Made by a program: the position numbers and the translations under genes. A stretch of 64,000 nt of DNA from Isoetes taiwanensis (lineage: Eukaryota > Streptophyta > Lycopodiopsida > Isoetales > Isoetaceae), in assembly GCA_021234155.1 (NCBI GenBank), contig JAJEKV010000006.1:10627317-10691316 (forward strand). Direction: 5' to 3'. Shown piece by piece: positions 20,801 to 33,060 of the stretch (the stretch's first letter is position 1; every line of letters begins with the position of its first letter). Under the pieces are notes generated by a model. That model had not been told where the DNA came from. It ran no database searches and saw nothing but the letters and a program-made list of their open reading frames with translations.

Positions 20801-21448
20801 ATGGAATTTGTTCTAAATTCCTAGCGATCTTTCTCCTTCTTACCCTTCCCAGTCCTCATTTCCAACTCACCCTCATAAACATATTTTTACCCCATGGTTG
20901 CCATTTTGTCACCAAGACACTTGTTGAACATTTTTGCCTAGCCCTTTTTTGCTCACTCATCCCCATCGTTAAAATCCATACTCCATATTCTTCTATGCTA
21001 AAGATTGTCATTTCCCCTTTGCCCCATTCACTACATTATCCCTCATCTCCATCATTACTATATTGTTTTCATTCCTCACCTTACTTTTATTATTATTTTG
21101 TCATATACCCTTATCTATATCACATCACCTTGGGTTCACACTTGATTCGTCATTTAACTATGGTCTTGTGCATAATGGTTGTAAGCCTTCCACAAACGGG
21201 TTTATTCCTTATTAAACCATGGGCGAAGCTTTTTAAAACCAAGACTACGAGAATATACCCAGTTTATTGGAAATACACAGTCCAGGTCGCGATTTCTTCA
21301 CGAAAATACGGCCGGGCAATCCTAAACTTGGAAAACGTGCTCAAACCATACCGAATCTTCATCCCGAGACCTTGCAAACACTCTATTATTGGATTCCTAC
21401 ATATAAAGAGCCTAACAAGCCTAAATCTAAGCCCTAAGATGTCAGAAC
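20801..21448 (+). repeat. 3' LTR fragment of the old element
   Basis: 21210-21448 matches the end of the left LTR (about 790-1030). It has a TATA-like CATATAAAGAGCC at about 21400. It is cut at 21448 by the left end of the minus-strand chromovirus. The left boundary given here is approximate. Confidence 0.55.
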
Positions 21449-22481
21449 TATGACACTCCCAGAATCTATATGATGCTCCCATCGTACAAATCTCCTCCCG
21501 TGGTGGCTACATCACCATGGTAGGGCCCTCCGTCATACTCGGACCACTTGAGATGGCCAAGTGTCCGGGCGAGGAACACGGAGGTGTCATTCGTCCCACG
21601 TCCTCTATGGGAACCATATACGTACATACATGTGGCATACAATAATCATACTGAAATAATTTACCACCACGAAGGGTGGTCCATCCATCATCATCAACGA
21701 AATGACACTACAAGAATAAATAACATAAGTAATACATCATGACAAGGGCGCTACCCAGGGTTCAGACTCCATGGGGTCAACTGACGGTCAGGACCTCAAG
21801 ATATCAGCAGACGGGAGTATAACATGGTGTGGGCTGGCATAAGACAATGGCTAGGGTAGTCCATTCCATCCGCACCTCCTGTGCACACTTTGCAGATAGG
21901 CTGAAACATGCTATGGCGTGATTGTAACCCTCCGGAGACGCAATTCCAAAGAATCAACCCTATGAGACTACTCCGGGTTACATCTCCCTGGTCCAATGAG
22001 GCAGGTCAGAGAAGCTTCCCCTCCCAGATCACAACGGTTCCATGGGTGTGCTAGAGGGTACCTGCCATACCTGCAGCACCCGTATCTGTACCCGACTTAT
22101 CCCCCTAAATCTACGCAAAGCCGAGGACGTCCTTAAAGGCCATATGTTGTGACCCAGGGGGGTGTCAGACCCATACCCGGCCCACACGCAGTGACCGACT
22201 ATAAGCCTAGCACACTGTAGGAGCTCTAGTAGCCACGCTCAGCAAGGCTCCGCCCCCACTTCACCAATTGTGTTCGTTGTTTGGTGCTGAACCACATCAT
22301 AGCATCCACAGCCAGGTGGGCTCTGGTGCACATGCCTCAAGTATTGAGTATTAAGGGTTCTAGCTAGAAACATCTCTACTTCTAGGAAGTTTTTAGGTCT
22401 CTACCCTTCCTTAACCCCCAATACCCGGAAGGAGCAGAAAGAAAGAATATAAACACCATCAAAGTATTCCATCATCATCTA
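21449..22481 (-). repeat. 3' LTR of the minus-strand chromovirus, left piece
   Basis: Starts TATGACACTCCC, a mutated complement of the LTR end (GGGAGCGTCACA) of the related element. It contains words of that LTR in reverse complement (ACACGGAGGTGTC; AGGTCTCTACCCTTCC). It stops where a Helitron begins at 22482 and resumes at 31694. Confidence 0.8.
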
Positions 22482-23189
22482 TCTATATTATTATAGTAAT
22501 AAAAGCAAAATGATAGTTTGTGCAGAGCATCTCGGCCGTCAATTTTTTTTTTCCCACAACTTCCATTTACTTTCATTTTGGGTCGTTGAGTTGTTAATTA
22601 TTATTTTGCCTTCATTTTGGGTCGTTGAGTTGTTAGTTATTATTTTGCCTCAGCATAAACGGGAATGAGGCTTCCAAATCCGGTCGTAAAGCTTAAAGCA
22701 CGGCTTGAGGCACCCGTTCTACTTATTATGTTCTTCACCGTCTTCCAGTTTCGAGTAAGCATTTCGCTGTTCTTTGAATTTTGCAGCAAAATTTTTTGGA
22801 GCTTTATGATTTCTTAATTTATGCTTCCATTCCGGTGGATTTGGAGCTTCAATTTAGGATTACTAAATGTTTATTAGTTTTTGAATTCTTTGTAGATTTC
22901 TTGATTAGATTTGCCGTTGATTTTCCTACTTTTATTTTTTAACGCTGGATTTTCAGTTTCATTCACGGGCGGCAGTGATAGATCACGACTATTTACTTGA
23001 AACCTATCTTGAGCGCGCGCACAAGAACAACAGCCGGACCTCATGAAAGATGGGTAATGCCAGATTGAGAAAGATGCATCCATTTGAAGGCAAAGGCCCA
23101 TGATTTTTTTTTTTCCTTTTTCTAAAGCTTCGCTGCAGTACCGTGTGAGTCCCGGAAACTGCATGGAAGTTCGGGGCTCTTTTTGGAAG

Positions 23190-23323
23190 GGGAAACTTTC
23201 GAGAGCAGGAAGTTTCGGGGAAGAAACTTGCTTTCGGGCGGAAGCGGCTGGCGGCATCCTTGGCGCCCCGCCAGCCAAAGAAGTTTCTTCCCGAAACTTC
23301 CTGCTCGAGAAAGTTTCCCGCCG
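23190..23323. repeat. Large inverted repeat (hairpin) inside the Helitron
   Basis: GGAAACTTTCGAGAGCAGGA and onward (about 23191-23230) is almost the exact reverse complement of 23280-23321 (AAGTTTCTTCCCGAAACTTCC ... GAAAGTTTCC). The loop contains a second stem (GCTGGCGGC with CCGCCAGCC). It gives a ~40-bp stem capped by a GC-rich hairpin. Confidence 0.9.
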
Positions 23324-23564
23324 TAACCGTTCATCACGTGCCGATTACCCCATCCATCTTTTTCTTGCCTTTTTCTTCAATCTAACCACCGGATCTTGCA
23401 GTAGAAGCACCGGCTTTGATCGAATTAAGAAGATCTAAGCTCCATTTGGAGCCACTTCGAACTCAATTTGGTGGGTTTTATGAGCATTTTTAAGGACTTT
23501 ATCAAAGCGAGCATCGCTTAATCGAATGCTCTTCGGAGTGAGCCCTTCCTTCGTGAGGCAATCT

Positions 23565-23642
23565 GAATGCTCTTCTGCTCTTCTGAATGCTCTTCTGCTC
23601 TTCTGAATGCTCTTCTGCTCTTCTGAATGCTCTTCTGAATGT
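23565..23642. repeat. 20-bp minisatellite
   Basis: Four or so copies of the unit CTTCTGAATGCTCTTCTGCT. It explains the repetitive His/Ser/Glu frame on the reverse strand. Confidence 0.85.
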
Positions 23643-24827
23643 TGGTGGCGCCGCCGTAGCACCACCAAAACTGGAGACCCGAAAGTTACCTAAAATAAAC
23701 TTGACCTGAAATCTTAGGTAATCGGCAAGTGATGAAGGTTACGTCGTTGTGAACTGTAGCCAACTGCCCTCTTCTTGAATCTTTCTCACAAGAAATGGGT
23801 TTTACAGAATGCAGTGCTAGTGGATCTTTATCGGGCCGTATTACTACATTCTAGATTCGAAATGGCTTTCACCTGGTAGGTCTTCATATTTTTTTTAATT
23901 GACATTTATATCGGTGGATAGTTGTTTGATATTCTCTGGTTTAACTCATACATTTACTTCTACTACTATTCTTCAACCCTGTTCTTTTGGGCCATCATTC
24001 TCATACCCTTTGGCCATCTCTGATGTCCTGCAAATAATAACTTGGTTGGCTCCATTCTTTTTTACTTATAAATTTCCACAAGTTGTCTTTGTTCTGGTTT
24101 TGCATTGATGAACTGAGTCATTTCTTTCTTATTCTTATTCTTATTTCTTTCTTTCATATTTTTCTGGCCTTATTGTTGGAACAGTTGAAAAGTGTCAGAA
24201 GTTGGTTTATCTGAACCTCAGACACAACAAGCATTCATATCTTTCATTACTGCAAATACAATCTTGATGAATATGTATTTTTCTTGCCACATTTATAGAA
24301 CTTTGAAGCTACTGAAACAACAAACCAGGGAGCATTGACGTGATATCAATTCAAGTATGCTACATTTTCAATCACTTTGTGCTCAAATACATATCTCTGA
24401 GTATGTCTATATTGGGACATCTTGGTCTTTGCTCTAATTTGGTCTGCTACCATTTCAGGTAAACCATTCTGGCAGATGAAATAAATCGTTTGAATACCAA
24501 GATGAAGCATTTCATTAGCATGTTTGAGTCCTATGGGACTGTTCCCCTAGCTCAGATCTTTTGAGAGGTTCTACCCACTGTTAAAGAAATATTGTATCAG
24601 CATGAAAGTGTATGTGTGCTATGCAACAAGTTCAAATATGTTTTCTTTGTGGCCCTGATTGGTTTGTGGTTCTGTTATAGGAGTCCAAGCTTTTATGGTT
24701 TATCTTGAAAATATGGTTTATATGTGGTGTTCTGCGTCTATCCTGTGAAGCTGTGGCAATGCAGATGCATTAGAATAAGGTAAGATATTCATCATTTATA
24801 ATTCAATCTAGACTAAAGCACGATAGA

Positions 24828-24971
24828 TTTCTAGGGAATATCCTTGTGCAAATGTATGGTAAATGTGGTGGCTTGCAGGAGGTTGAAGTGTTTGAGAACA
24901 TACCTAGACCAACTATTTGAGCAAGTCTCAGCGCAGTCTTGTCTCATGGAATGAGATGGTTTTAGCTTATA
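24828..24971 (+). pseudogene. PPR protein fragment, 5' part
   Basis: The translation VQMYGKCGGLQEVEVFENIP followed by WNEMVLAY is a PPR-DYW/PLS-type repeat (MYxKCG...A..VF...P, SWN.M...Y). The text is cut after AY by the reverse Helitron and continues at 29027. A stop and a frameshift are present. Captured fragments of this kind are common in Helitrons. Confidence 0.8.
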
Positions 24972-27900
24972 CTAGAAAATTGCCCACCGTTGGTGGGCTT
25001 TATGTGTGATTATACCAAGGGAGTTCAAGCATGAAAAACATTAGTGGTTGTTTGAGCAAGTTCTTGTGTTCGAAATGCGGTAAATGGCAACTTTAATTTG
25101 TATGTAAGTTGTCATTCTGAGGTCAAACAATTGCACATTGTAAATGCTATTGATATGCATTAAGAGCAAGATGTCACATCATAAATTGTAGATTTGAAAC
25201 ATTCGCAACCCTAGAATGAAGCACATGTGCTTTAAGTCCTTTTGTTAGTGATGTGTGTAATTCTTGGTTGCTTGGCAATATAAAAAAAAAAGGTCGAAAG
25301 TAGCATGCATATATGATGTTAGTCTCCTTAAAACAAACTCTTGGAAAAGAGCATTCCCCGCAAAATAAAAATTTTATCAAAAGAAGAAAAAAGGCTATAA
25401 CATATAGCTAATAGTTTGAAGAACACCAATCAATCTCAAAAGCACCTTTTTTCCCATGTTTGCTTCCCACAATTTGCTTTTACTTTTCAACATTGCCTAT
25501 TAATGCAAGGTTATTTTACACCATGATCTATAATCCTTGTATGCTCAAGGACAATTGGTCCACTTTTATCCCCTTCAAGGACATATGGAAAGAAAATTTG
25601 CAAGTGAGATGAATTGGATCCGGAAAAGAAGAATTGCATTAGGCATTAATCTGACACTGGGGCTTAAGCTTGTAATCTATAAAAAATATTCAAACATGTA
25701 ACAGATATCCATGAACATCATGTTCGTTTAGCATATACATCTACAACAAACCTTTTCGTTTAGCATATACATAAAGACATTTTGTGGTTTAATGTTTTGA
25801 TTATATGAAAGAAATGCACTAAATATTATAACTAAGACAATTTCATGTGGAACATTTGTGCCCTCCAACTTGCCCTCGTCCATATTTAAAATTGCAAGCC
25901 TAAGTTCCTTGTTGAAATTGCTCCGAAAAAAAAGTGGCTAGTCTCATCAAAAGATTAGTTGGCATGGGAACATCAGAACATTAAGAATAACCCACCTCTT
26001 AATTAGATATTTTTCGTATGATTGCAGCCGATTAAGTCTCGCCTAAATATTATTAGTCAAAACAGTAAGCACATTGCCTCCATCTTGAAAGCAAACCTGT
26101 AGCATTTTATATGGATAAAGGTATAAGTGCAATAATTTAGAATAGTACTATAGACTTCCAGGATATGCATGAATGGCCTACTTACCTTCCCTTAGAAGTT
26201 TAGATGGCTAGCATGCCTATCCACAGTAACAGTGATGGATTTGCAGTGCATGCCATGTCATTTCGGGCTATTATAGTTTTGATCCTGGCAGTTTCATTGC
26301 CTTGCCAAATATGACTTCACAAATATGAATATTAGAATTACATTTGTTCAAAAATTTGTCACTCAAAAGTTCGTTTCAAGTGTTGCCATATTCTATTTAA
26401 ATCTGTTGCCAATAAATATTTGAATTTTAAGAAACCACATGGTATTAGATATCTACAGTTCAGACTTGGAGACCTTCTGGAACCAGCATAATATTACCAT
26501 GTAGAAAATATGGACCTACATGTAGTTTAAATCAACACGTTGTTTAACATGATTATATATGCACCTATGGGCAAGTAGGAAATGGCTTGCAATATTCTAC
26601 TCTGTTTCTATTCATGGCTGGATTATTAAATACCAGTTTGGATAGTTGGACATGCCAAAAATGCGAGCAACACCAAGCTTCTAGGAGCTCTATCTGCACA
26701 TGGCATTCTACACTTCAAGCTGAAATACAGGGCAATGCCGTTATGAAGTTAAATGCTCTGAAGGTATAAGTATCGCACATCACCACTAATAGTGCTCTTA
26801 AATGGTCGATCAGCCTCTGCAGGAATTTCCTTTATTCCATTATATATTCTGATGCAAATTCGAACAAACTTAATATATTAAACCCACAAGTTAAAAATTG
26901 TGTCAAATAAACTAAACCAAGTTCTGCATTTCGATTGTAACTTGGCCAGTAGTCCATTAATGAAGTTGTCTAGGCTAGCAATGCCTGAAGTAGGCTCTGT
27001 TTCACAAAAGTAATTCGGCTCTATGTCATAACCATATAGATCTCTTGGAGATCTTGAACGTAAAGATACTTATTCTCGGTAGACTGGGGGAATTTAAACA
27101 CTTTGTTGAAGATTCTGCATAGACACCCTAAGAAACATACTTACTATCTGGTCTGCATAAAAAGTAAATCAAGCCACTGAATAATCTGAACATGTTTAGG
27201 GCACGCAAAGCTATTCTTCTGATACTTCACAGATGCAACACTCATAGCTACAAAAATAATGCCCATGACATCAATTTGAAATCAACTCTTTTATACTTGC
27301 TTTTGGTCTACAGCAGCAAATACAAACTCATCCAGCTGTCACCAAAATGAAAAATATAAACCCAACCCAAAACTTACTTACCTGTTTTGAGGCAACCATG
27401 GCCTTGATGCGAGCATCTGCAACATTCGAGGTCTAAAATAGGCTCAATCCTCTGGCATCCTATGGCATTTCTAGACTTACATGCTGAAATAAATTCCATT
27501 AAAACAAATTAAGAAAGACTAATTAAGATTTGGTTGTTCATTGCCTGCAGTAGTGGTCATTATGGCGGATTTTTTGCACGTGTTGTGCCATTGCCTGTAT
27601 TTATTTATTATCTCTCAACTATCAGCAGCCTCTTCCTAGCTAAAAGATTGTTAATCTATCCTTCTGGCCTTAAAATGTTTTCTTCTATCTTCTTTACCTC
27701 TTTTGAAAACCTTGAGCATGTTAGCAAGCCGTCTTGGCTGGCACATATCTGGGCAAGCAAGCTCTGGCTACATAATCAGCCATCATAACGGCTAATATCT
27801 GCACGAAAGTAGTGCAATGTAGTGGCAAAGATTAAGTCCGAACCTCGCATAGACTACATTCTGTGTAGATTACATTCTACATATTGCAGCATGATAAGGA

Positions 27901-29026
27901 CCTTCACAAGAAGAGCTCGCCATAAGTCAAATGAAATATGCTATGTAATAGACAGTCTACTTATGCCATGTAAAGAAAAGAGGTCTCTACCTAAGTAGTG
28001 CTAGTGAAGATTGTGAAAAGTTTCACCCATGCTCATTGAGTAAAAAGGAAGTACAAATGATGTGAATGTTAATCTTGAGAAGCTAAATTTGGATCTTACG
28101 TGCTGAAACTCCGGAGTCAAGTTTAGAGAAAAGTCCAGATGATATTTTATGAAATAATTACCGCCGTTCATGATTCCAATATCCCAAATCCCATCTTCAT
28201 CATACAGAGCGTTGAACAAAGATAACCAACCTATTATGGACAAACTGAAATCAAAGAGCAAATTACAAAAAACAAATCCCAGAAACATACCTATTTCTTG
28301 AAGTCACAGCAGCTCCTCCAGACGTATTATTCAAATTCTTGCTTCACAATGTCATTCAAAATCATTTGCCGTTCTTATTCTAACACAAACGATGGCAAAT
28401 TCAACTTATGGTTTTTTTTGCTCACAAATCTGTCACGAAATGAAACAGAAACCACAAGAAAAAACATGGCATACCTTCCGTTGGTTGGTTTTAGCAGACT
28501 TGGCAGACTGTCAAGCGATGCAGGTTCGAGATGCTTCTAAAATTCGGCTTACCGGAAGAACCGAGTCAAATCGAAAAAAAAGGGTTAGCATTTGAAACTC
28601 ACAGCTTTTTATATGAATAAATGTAGCCACATGTATGTGAACCGTGCTGGGATTTGACGGAAACCTGGGTTGTAGGCTCGAATCTGCCATAGTCATTTTG
28701 CTGCCACAACAAACCCTAAACCACAGCCGCCGTTCTTTGCCCTAGTTCTCCCTTCTATCCATAGCCGCTTGATCCGTATGCCTTCCAGAAAGGTATTTCG
28801 AAGAAAATCTGAAATTGACGCCATATTTTGAATTTTTTTGAACGAAAGGTTATGTTTTATGTGCCTGTTCAATTTTCAACGGTTTGATGATGCCACGTGG
28901 CACAATCTGAGACGTCGATAGAGACGCCAAAATAATCTGGACCGTCGATAGGGGGCAGGGACATTGGCGCGATCTCGGCCATCGATCGGGCGCACAGACC
29001 GACGCCACGGTTTTATAATATAGGAT
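24972..29026 (-). mobile_element. Reverse-oriented Helitron nested in the first Helitron
   Basis: Read on the minus strand it starts A|TCCTATATTATAAAACCG at 29026. It ends with the hairpin GCCCACCAACGGTGGGC, six bases, and CTAG|T at 24972. The A (24971) and T (29027) of the target site are kept, and excising it restores PPR coding text. 4055 bp, mostly AT-rich. I see no gene in it; its short frames show no recognisable family. Confidence 0.85.
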
Positions 29027-29570
29027 GCAAACAGGGACCTTAGAAATATCACATCACATGAGAGTCTCACAGGGATGTGATTTTATGGAATGCTTTGATT
29101 TATGAAGAACATTGGAGATTTTGATAATGTTTCGGACTGTTTCAGCAAATGCCTTGCAAGGATAATATTTCTTGGAATACAATGATAGTTGATTGTGCTA
29201 GACAAGGGATTATATTTGGCTTTTCAAGCAAATGCTTGATCCAGATGTAACTACTTGAATACAATGTATGGAGATAATGCACAGCACAGCCAAGTGGAAG
29301 ATGCATATAAGGTTTTTCCAATCAATACCTCAAACAATGTGGCTGCATGGGCAACTATGGTTTTCAGCGTATGCAAAAATGGTCATCTGCAACGAGCTCT
29401 TCATCTCTTTTATCAAACGCCTTACCATGATGTCTTTGCTTGGAATAACATCAGTTCACTTTTGCAGATAATGGAAATCTTGAAGAGGCACTTCATCTCT
29501 TCGAGAAAATGTCTCTCCGGAATGTTATCTCTCGAATTATCATGATTTTTGCTTATGCTGAGCAAGGAAA
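29027..29570 (+). pseudogene. PPR protein fragment, 3' part
   Basis: Continues the repeat series cut at 24971: YKVFPINTSNNVAAWATMVF, CKNGHLQRALHLFYQTPYHD, VFAWNNI, then (other frame) DNGNLEEALHLFEKMSLRNV and AYAEQGK. Several stops and frameshifts are present. PPR proteins bind organellar RNA; this fragment cannot. Confidence 0.82.
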
Positions 29571-30329
29571 ACTACTGTGAAATTTTTAGAATACTACTGT
29601 AAAAACTACTGTGAAACTACAGTAAGAGAGCCATTTATTGTTTTTCATCTCTTACTGTAGTACTTGTATCCATTGTTGTATTATTTTTCATCTACTCTAA
29701 TACCTACGCCTGTTCTCTGATCTCTGTCTTCACTTCACATCTTTCATCTGTGATTATTCTCTTTCTATCCTCCTTTTGTGCTGTAAAATAGGTAACAGAA
29801 GATGCAAGGCAAGCAACACCAGGCAACAGAGAGTGCAAGCTCCACAAGCCGCTTCATCTGTGTTTAGTACCAGATTTGCAGGCAAGGTGATAATTCTGGT
29901 GATTTTGTATCATTATTTAGAGCTTCAGATTTTTTAAATTCTGGATTATGCAGAATTGGATCAGACATTGGAACACATAATTTGCATGTTGTCCTCTATC
30001 TTCTTTGTTCTAGAGCATGAGTTGTACATTGGGCATCCAGTAAAATATTGATCATTGATCCTTCTGGCAAAGCGCCATCTCTCTTTTGTTGTATGAACAC
30101 TAAAACCAGGTTGCTGCATCAGAAAGATCAAAAGTGGCAACCAAGATTGTATGTATTTAAGCTTCTTCATAAATGTCTATGCATTCCTGCCTTTTTCACC
30201 ACGATTCTTGTTCGTTTTATATACTCCATTGCTTATGGCTTCATTGATGGTATATCCCATAGCCTTATGGCTAACAAGACGATTTCTTCAGTACATTTGA
30301 GTGTAGGACTGTCACTATATAGGGTCTCA

Positions 30330-30709
30330 AGAAATGCAGTGCAGAGGTACCAAGCCTGATGTGATCACATACACTGTGTTGTTAAATGCCTATGGGAAGG
30401 CAGGCCTTATATGAAAGATGGATGGCACTTTTGTAAGCCAGTGGTTGCCAGCTAAATGAACATACATTTAGAGTTTTGCTAGATGGCTATGGGAAGCTAG
30501 GCTTTGTGGCAAAGTCAGAACAAGTGTTAAGTGATACAATATGTGCAGACCTTAGTCTCTTAATTACAATGTTCACATCCTTGTTGGATGCATATAGACA
30601 TGCTAGGTCGTATAAAGATATGGCTATACGATTTTCAATTTTGCAAGAGAAGTGCTTTGAACCTAATACACACAATAATTGTATTTTTATTCTTACAGCA
30701 GAGCATTAA
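30330..30709 (+). pseudogene. Second PPR fragment (P-class type)
   Basis: GTKPDVITYTVLLNAYGKAG, then LNEHTFRVLLDGYGKLGFV and FTSLLDAYRHARSYKDMAI match P-class PPR repeats (P(D/N).(I/V)TY..L(L/I)..Y.K.G). The text differs from the first fragment and probably comes from another gene. Frames are broken at about 30410 and 30470. Confidence 0.78.
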
Positions 30710-31693
30710 GAGCTGTGAAAGGTTTTCTATAGTTGCCAGAGGACAATGTGGATGATAATATGCCATGAAGATATCTCTTAAGAATAGCATTTTAACAGAA
30801 AATGTTTTTGTATCTATAAAGGGAATTAAGGCAAGCAAAAGGCCAACACCAGTCATCGCAGCATAAATAAAAGGCTGAATTAGTTCTTTGTATAATTTTG
30901 GAGATAGTGTCTACTTCTACAATGTTTTCACAAAATTAGGGTCATATGAGATGTTTCATGTACACTATTGAGAGTATGACATGCCAAACAAGAATTGGAC
31001 ATGTAGACAAGTTCAATTTCCACCTCCTTTTCTCATTGGGTAGCAATGGCAGATACATGTGTCTACTACGGTATTGGTAATGTTGATGCATAGGCCATTA
31101 TGTAGAGGCCATATATCCATTGAAATCAGACCATTGTTTCGTATACTCTAAGATCAAATCTCAAAACGTAAGCGTGAATTTTCTAATTGAAATTTTAGTT
31201 CAGATTCAATAATATATCATCATTCATCTTTGTATTTGTGAATTATGTCTATCCATCGTTCCAATCTATTTTCTTTCAATAAGTATCACGTCAAATTTTG
31301 TCGATTTATTCATATAATTGGTGAGATAATTTTTTTTACATGGTCTTTGGGGCATCCATGGGCCTTTGGACATGCATATTCTGGTTAATTTTACTAAACC
31401 ATAACCCTAGAAGATTTGTATAATTTTCTACTATTACCATTGCAATATTCCACCACAGCAAATTATGCAAATGGCACTTTTGACTAAGGGGACCAACCCC
31501 ATCTCTAGGCTAAGTCACTCAAATAATCTACCAATTCTGCTTTATGATCCTTCCAATGGAAATGCACCATATTCATCATCATCTCATATAATATGATTAC
31601 GACTTTCATGCAATTTTGATAAGATTATGTAGGTCTAATATTTTCAACTTATGCTTGAACAAAAAGCCCAGCAACGCTGGGCACTTTTTCTAG

Positions 31694-32141
31694 TAATACA
31701 TATAAAAGAGAATTTAACCATTCCATCTACTCAAAGAAGTGTCAGCAGAAATACAAGCTATCTAGGGACTAACTAGTCTCCTGGCTGGATCCATTATCAC
31801 GAAAAGCCTCCATTCTTCAGGTCTGTTTTCTTCTCCTTTTTCCCAAATCGATTTTGGGGCAGAAATAGGGGGTAGGGCCCCAATTTCTCCTCCCAATTTG
31901 GCAAGTCCCACTTGGCCAATCGATTTGGGTGAGGTGGCGTTTCCCTATTGCTTTCCTTTAGCTAATTATAACCTAATTAGTCTAATTAGGTTATTCATCC
32001 ACTAATATTTTTATAATAGTTAATAAAATCCCTTTTAGGTGAACCCAAGTTATCCCCTATTGACCCTTAGGGGTCTAGTTAGATACTGGTGACGTGTAAT
32101 GGTATGCATACGTATACCGTATAAATACCTAGAACGTCACA
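31694..32141 (-). repeat. 3' LTR of the minus-strand chromovirus, right piece
   Basis: Ends ...AGAACGTCACA at 32141, which on the minus strand is the LTR start TGTGACGTTC. Together with 21449-22481 it makes an LTR of about 1.48 kb, close to the 1.6 kb of the related element. The terminal word GTATGCATACGTATACCG resembles the start of the other LTR. Confidence 0.85.
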
Positions 32142-32151
32142 TTCTCCCCCC
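32142..32151 (-). promoter_or_regulatory. Polypurine tract of the minus-strand chromovirus
   Basis: TTCTCCCCCC on the plus strand is GGGGGGAGAA on the coding strand. It directly adjoins the LTR start, as in the other element. Confidence 0.9.
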
Positions 32152-32658
32152 TTGGATTAATGTTGTCCTCAGCATTAGGGTTAATGAACAATGAATTTAT
32201 AGAAGATAAACTCTTATTCCTTGAACATATCACAAGATTACATAGATTTGTTGTAGGACCGAAGTCCCTTAACAAGAACATAAGAAATACCATAAGCAAG
32301 TGAAGAGTGCACTCATAGACAACAAAGATTCAAATACAAGAGATGGCCTCCAGACTGAGGCCTAAGGTCTTCTGCAGTTCGTCGGTATGCCCTATTGGCC
32401 TGTACAATTAGAGTACATCAGTAATTTACAAGTTAATTTAAGTAGTGTGGTTGAAGGGACCACCCCCTTAAAGTAAAAGAAATATGAATGCAAGAATCCT
32501 ATTATGCCTAGGGCTTGCATGTCATCTCAGCGTAAGGAATGGCCATATTCCCATTATAGCCGCAGACGAATGCGTCCTATCATGAATGCCTATATGCCCA
32601 GTACCCCACCTAAGATGCATGTAATCCAACCCTTGAAATGATCCCTGTCGGATCCCTC
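32152..32658 (-). other. 3' untranslated region of the minus-strand chromovirus
   Basis: About 500 AT-rich bases between the chromodomain stop and the PPT; no gene seen. Confidence 0.55.
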
Positions 32659-33060
32659 TCATATGATCCCTGCCGGATCCCTAACACAATGCTTATCATT
32701 AGGGTTGGAGTCGATCTCATCTTGAATGGTTCGGCCCTGGCATTCTCGCATAAAGTCCGGGTAAGTATTATCCAAATCCGCTTTGAGAAGCCATGTTGCG
32801 TCTTCTATGGGTAAGTGCTTCCACTTAACCAAATATTGCAAGATTTGAGTTCGGCGGGTTTGCTTATATGCACGATCAAGGAGAGCTTCAGGTACAATCT
32901 CCAACTGATCCTCGGTCATCTCCAGAAGTGTTGGTGTGTCAAGAATCTCTTCTGAATCGGGATTATGCTTCTTGAGAAGACTTATATGGAAGACTTTATG
33001 GATCTTCAAATGCGCGGGTAGATTCAACCAGTAGGCTTAATAACCTACCCTTTCGGTTAT
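32659..33060 (-). CDS. Integrase C-terminus with chromodomain (minus-strand element)
   Basis: HLKIHKVFHISLLKKHNPDS, then AYKQTRRTQILQYLVKWKHL and EDATWLLKADL form a chromodomain very like that at 15130-15260. A stop at about 33039 separates it from the rest of integrase. The reading frame of the domain itself is open. Confidence 0.87.

Larger units (their letters stand above)
22482..31693 (+). mobile_element. Helitron with captured PPR gene fragments
   Basis: Begins A|TCTATATTATTATAGTAATAAAAGC, a plant Helitron 5' end. It ends with the hairpin GCCCAGCAACGCTGGGC, seven bases, then CTAG|T (31690-31693). Insertion between A and T without target duplication is the Helitron rule, and removing it rejoins an LTR. 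No Rep/helicase frame is seen, so it is non-autonomous. It is itself interrupted by another Helitron at 24972-29026. Confidence 0.85.
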
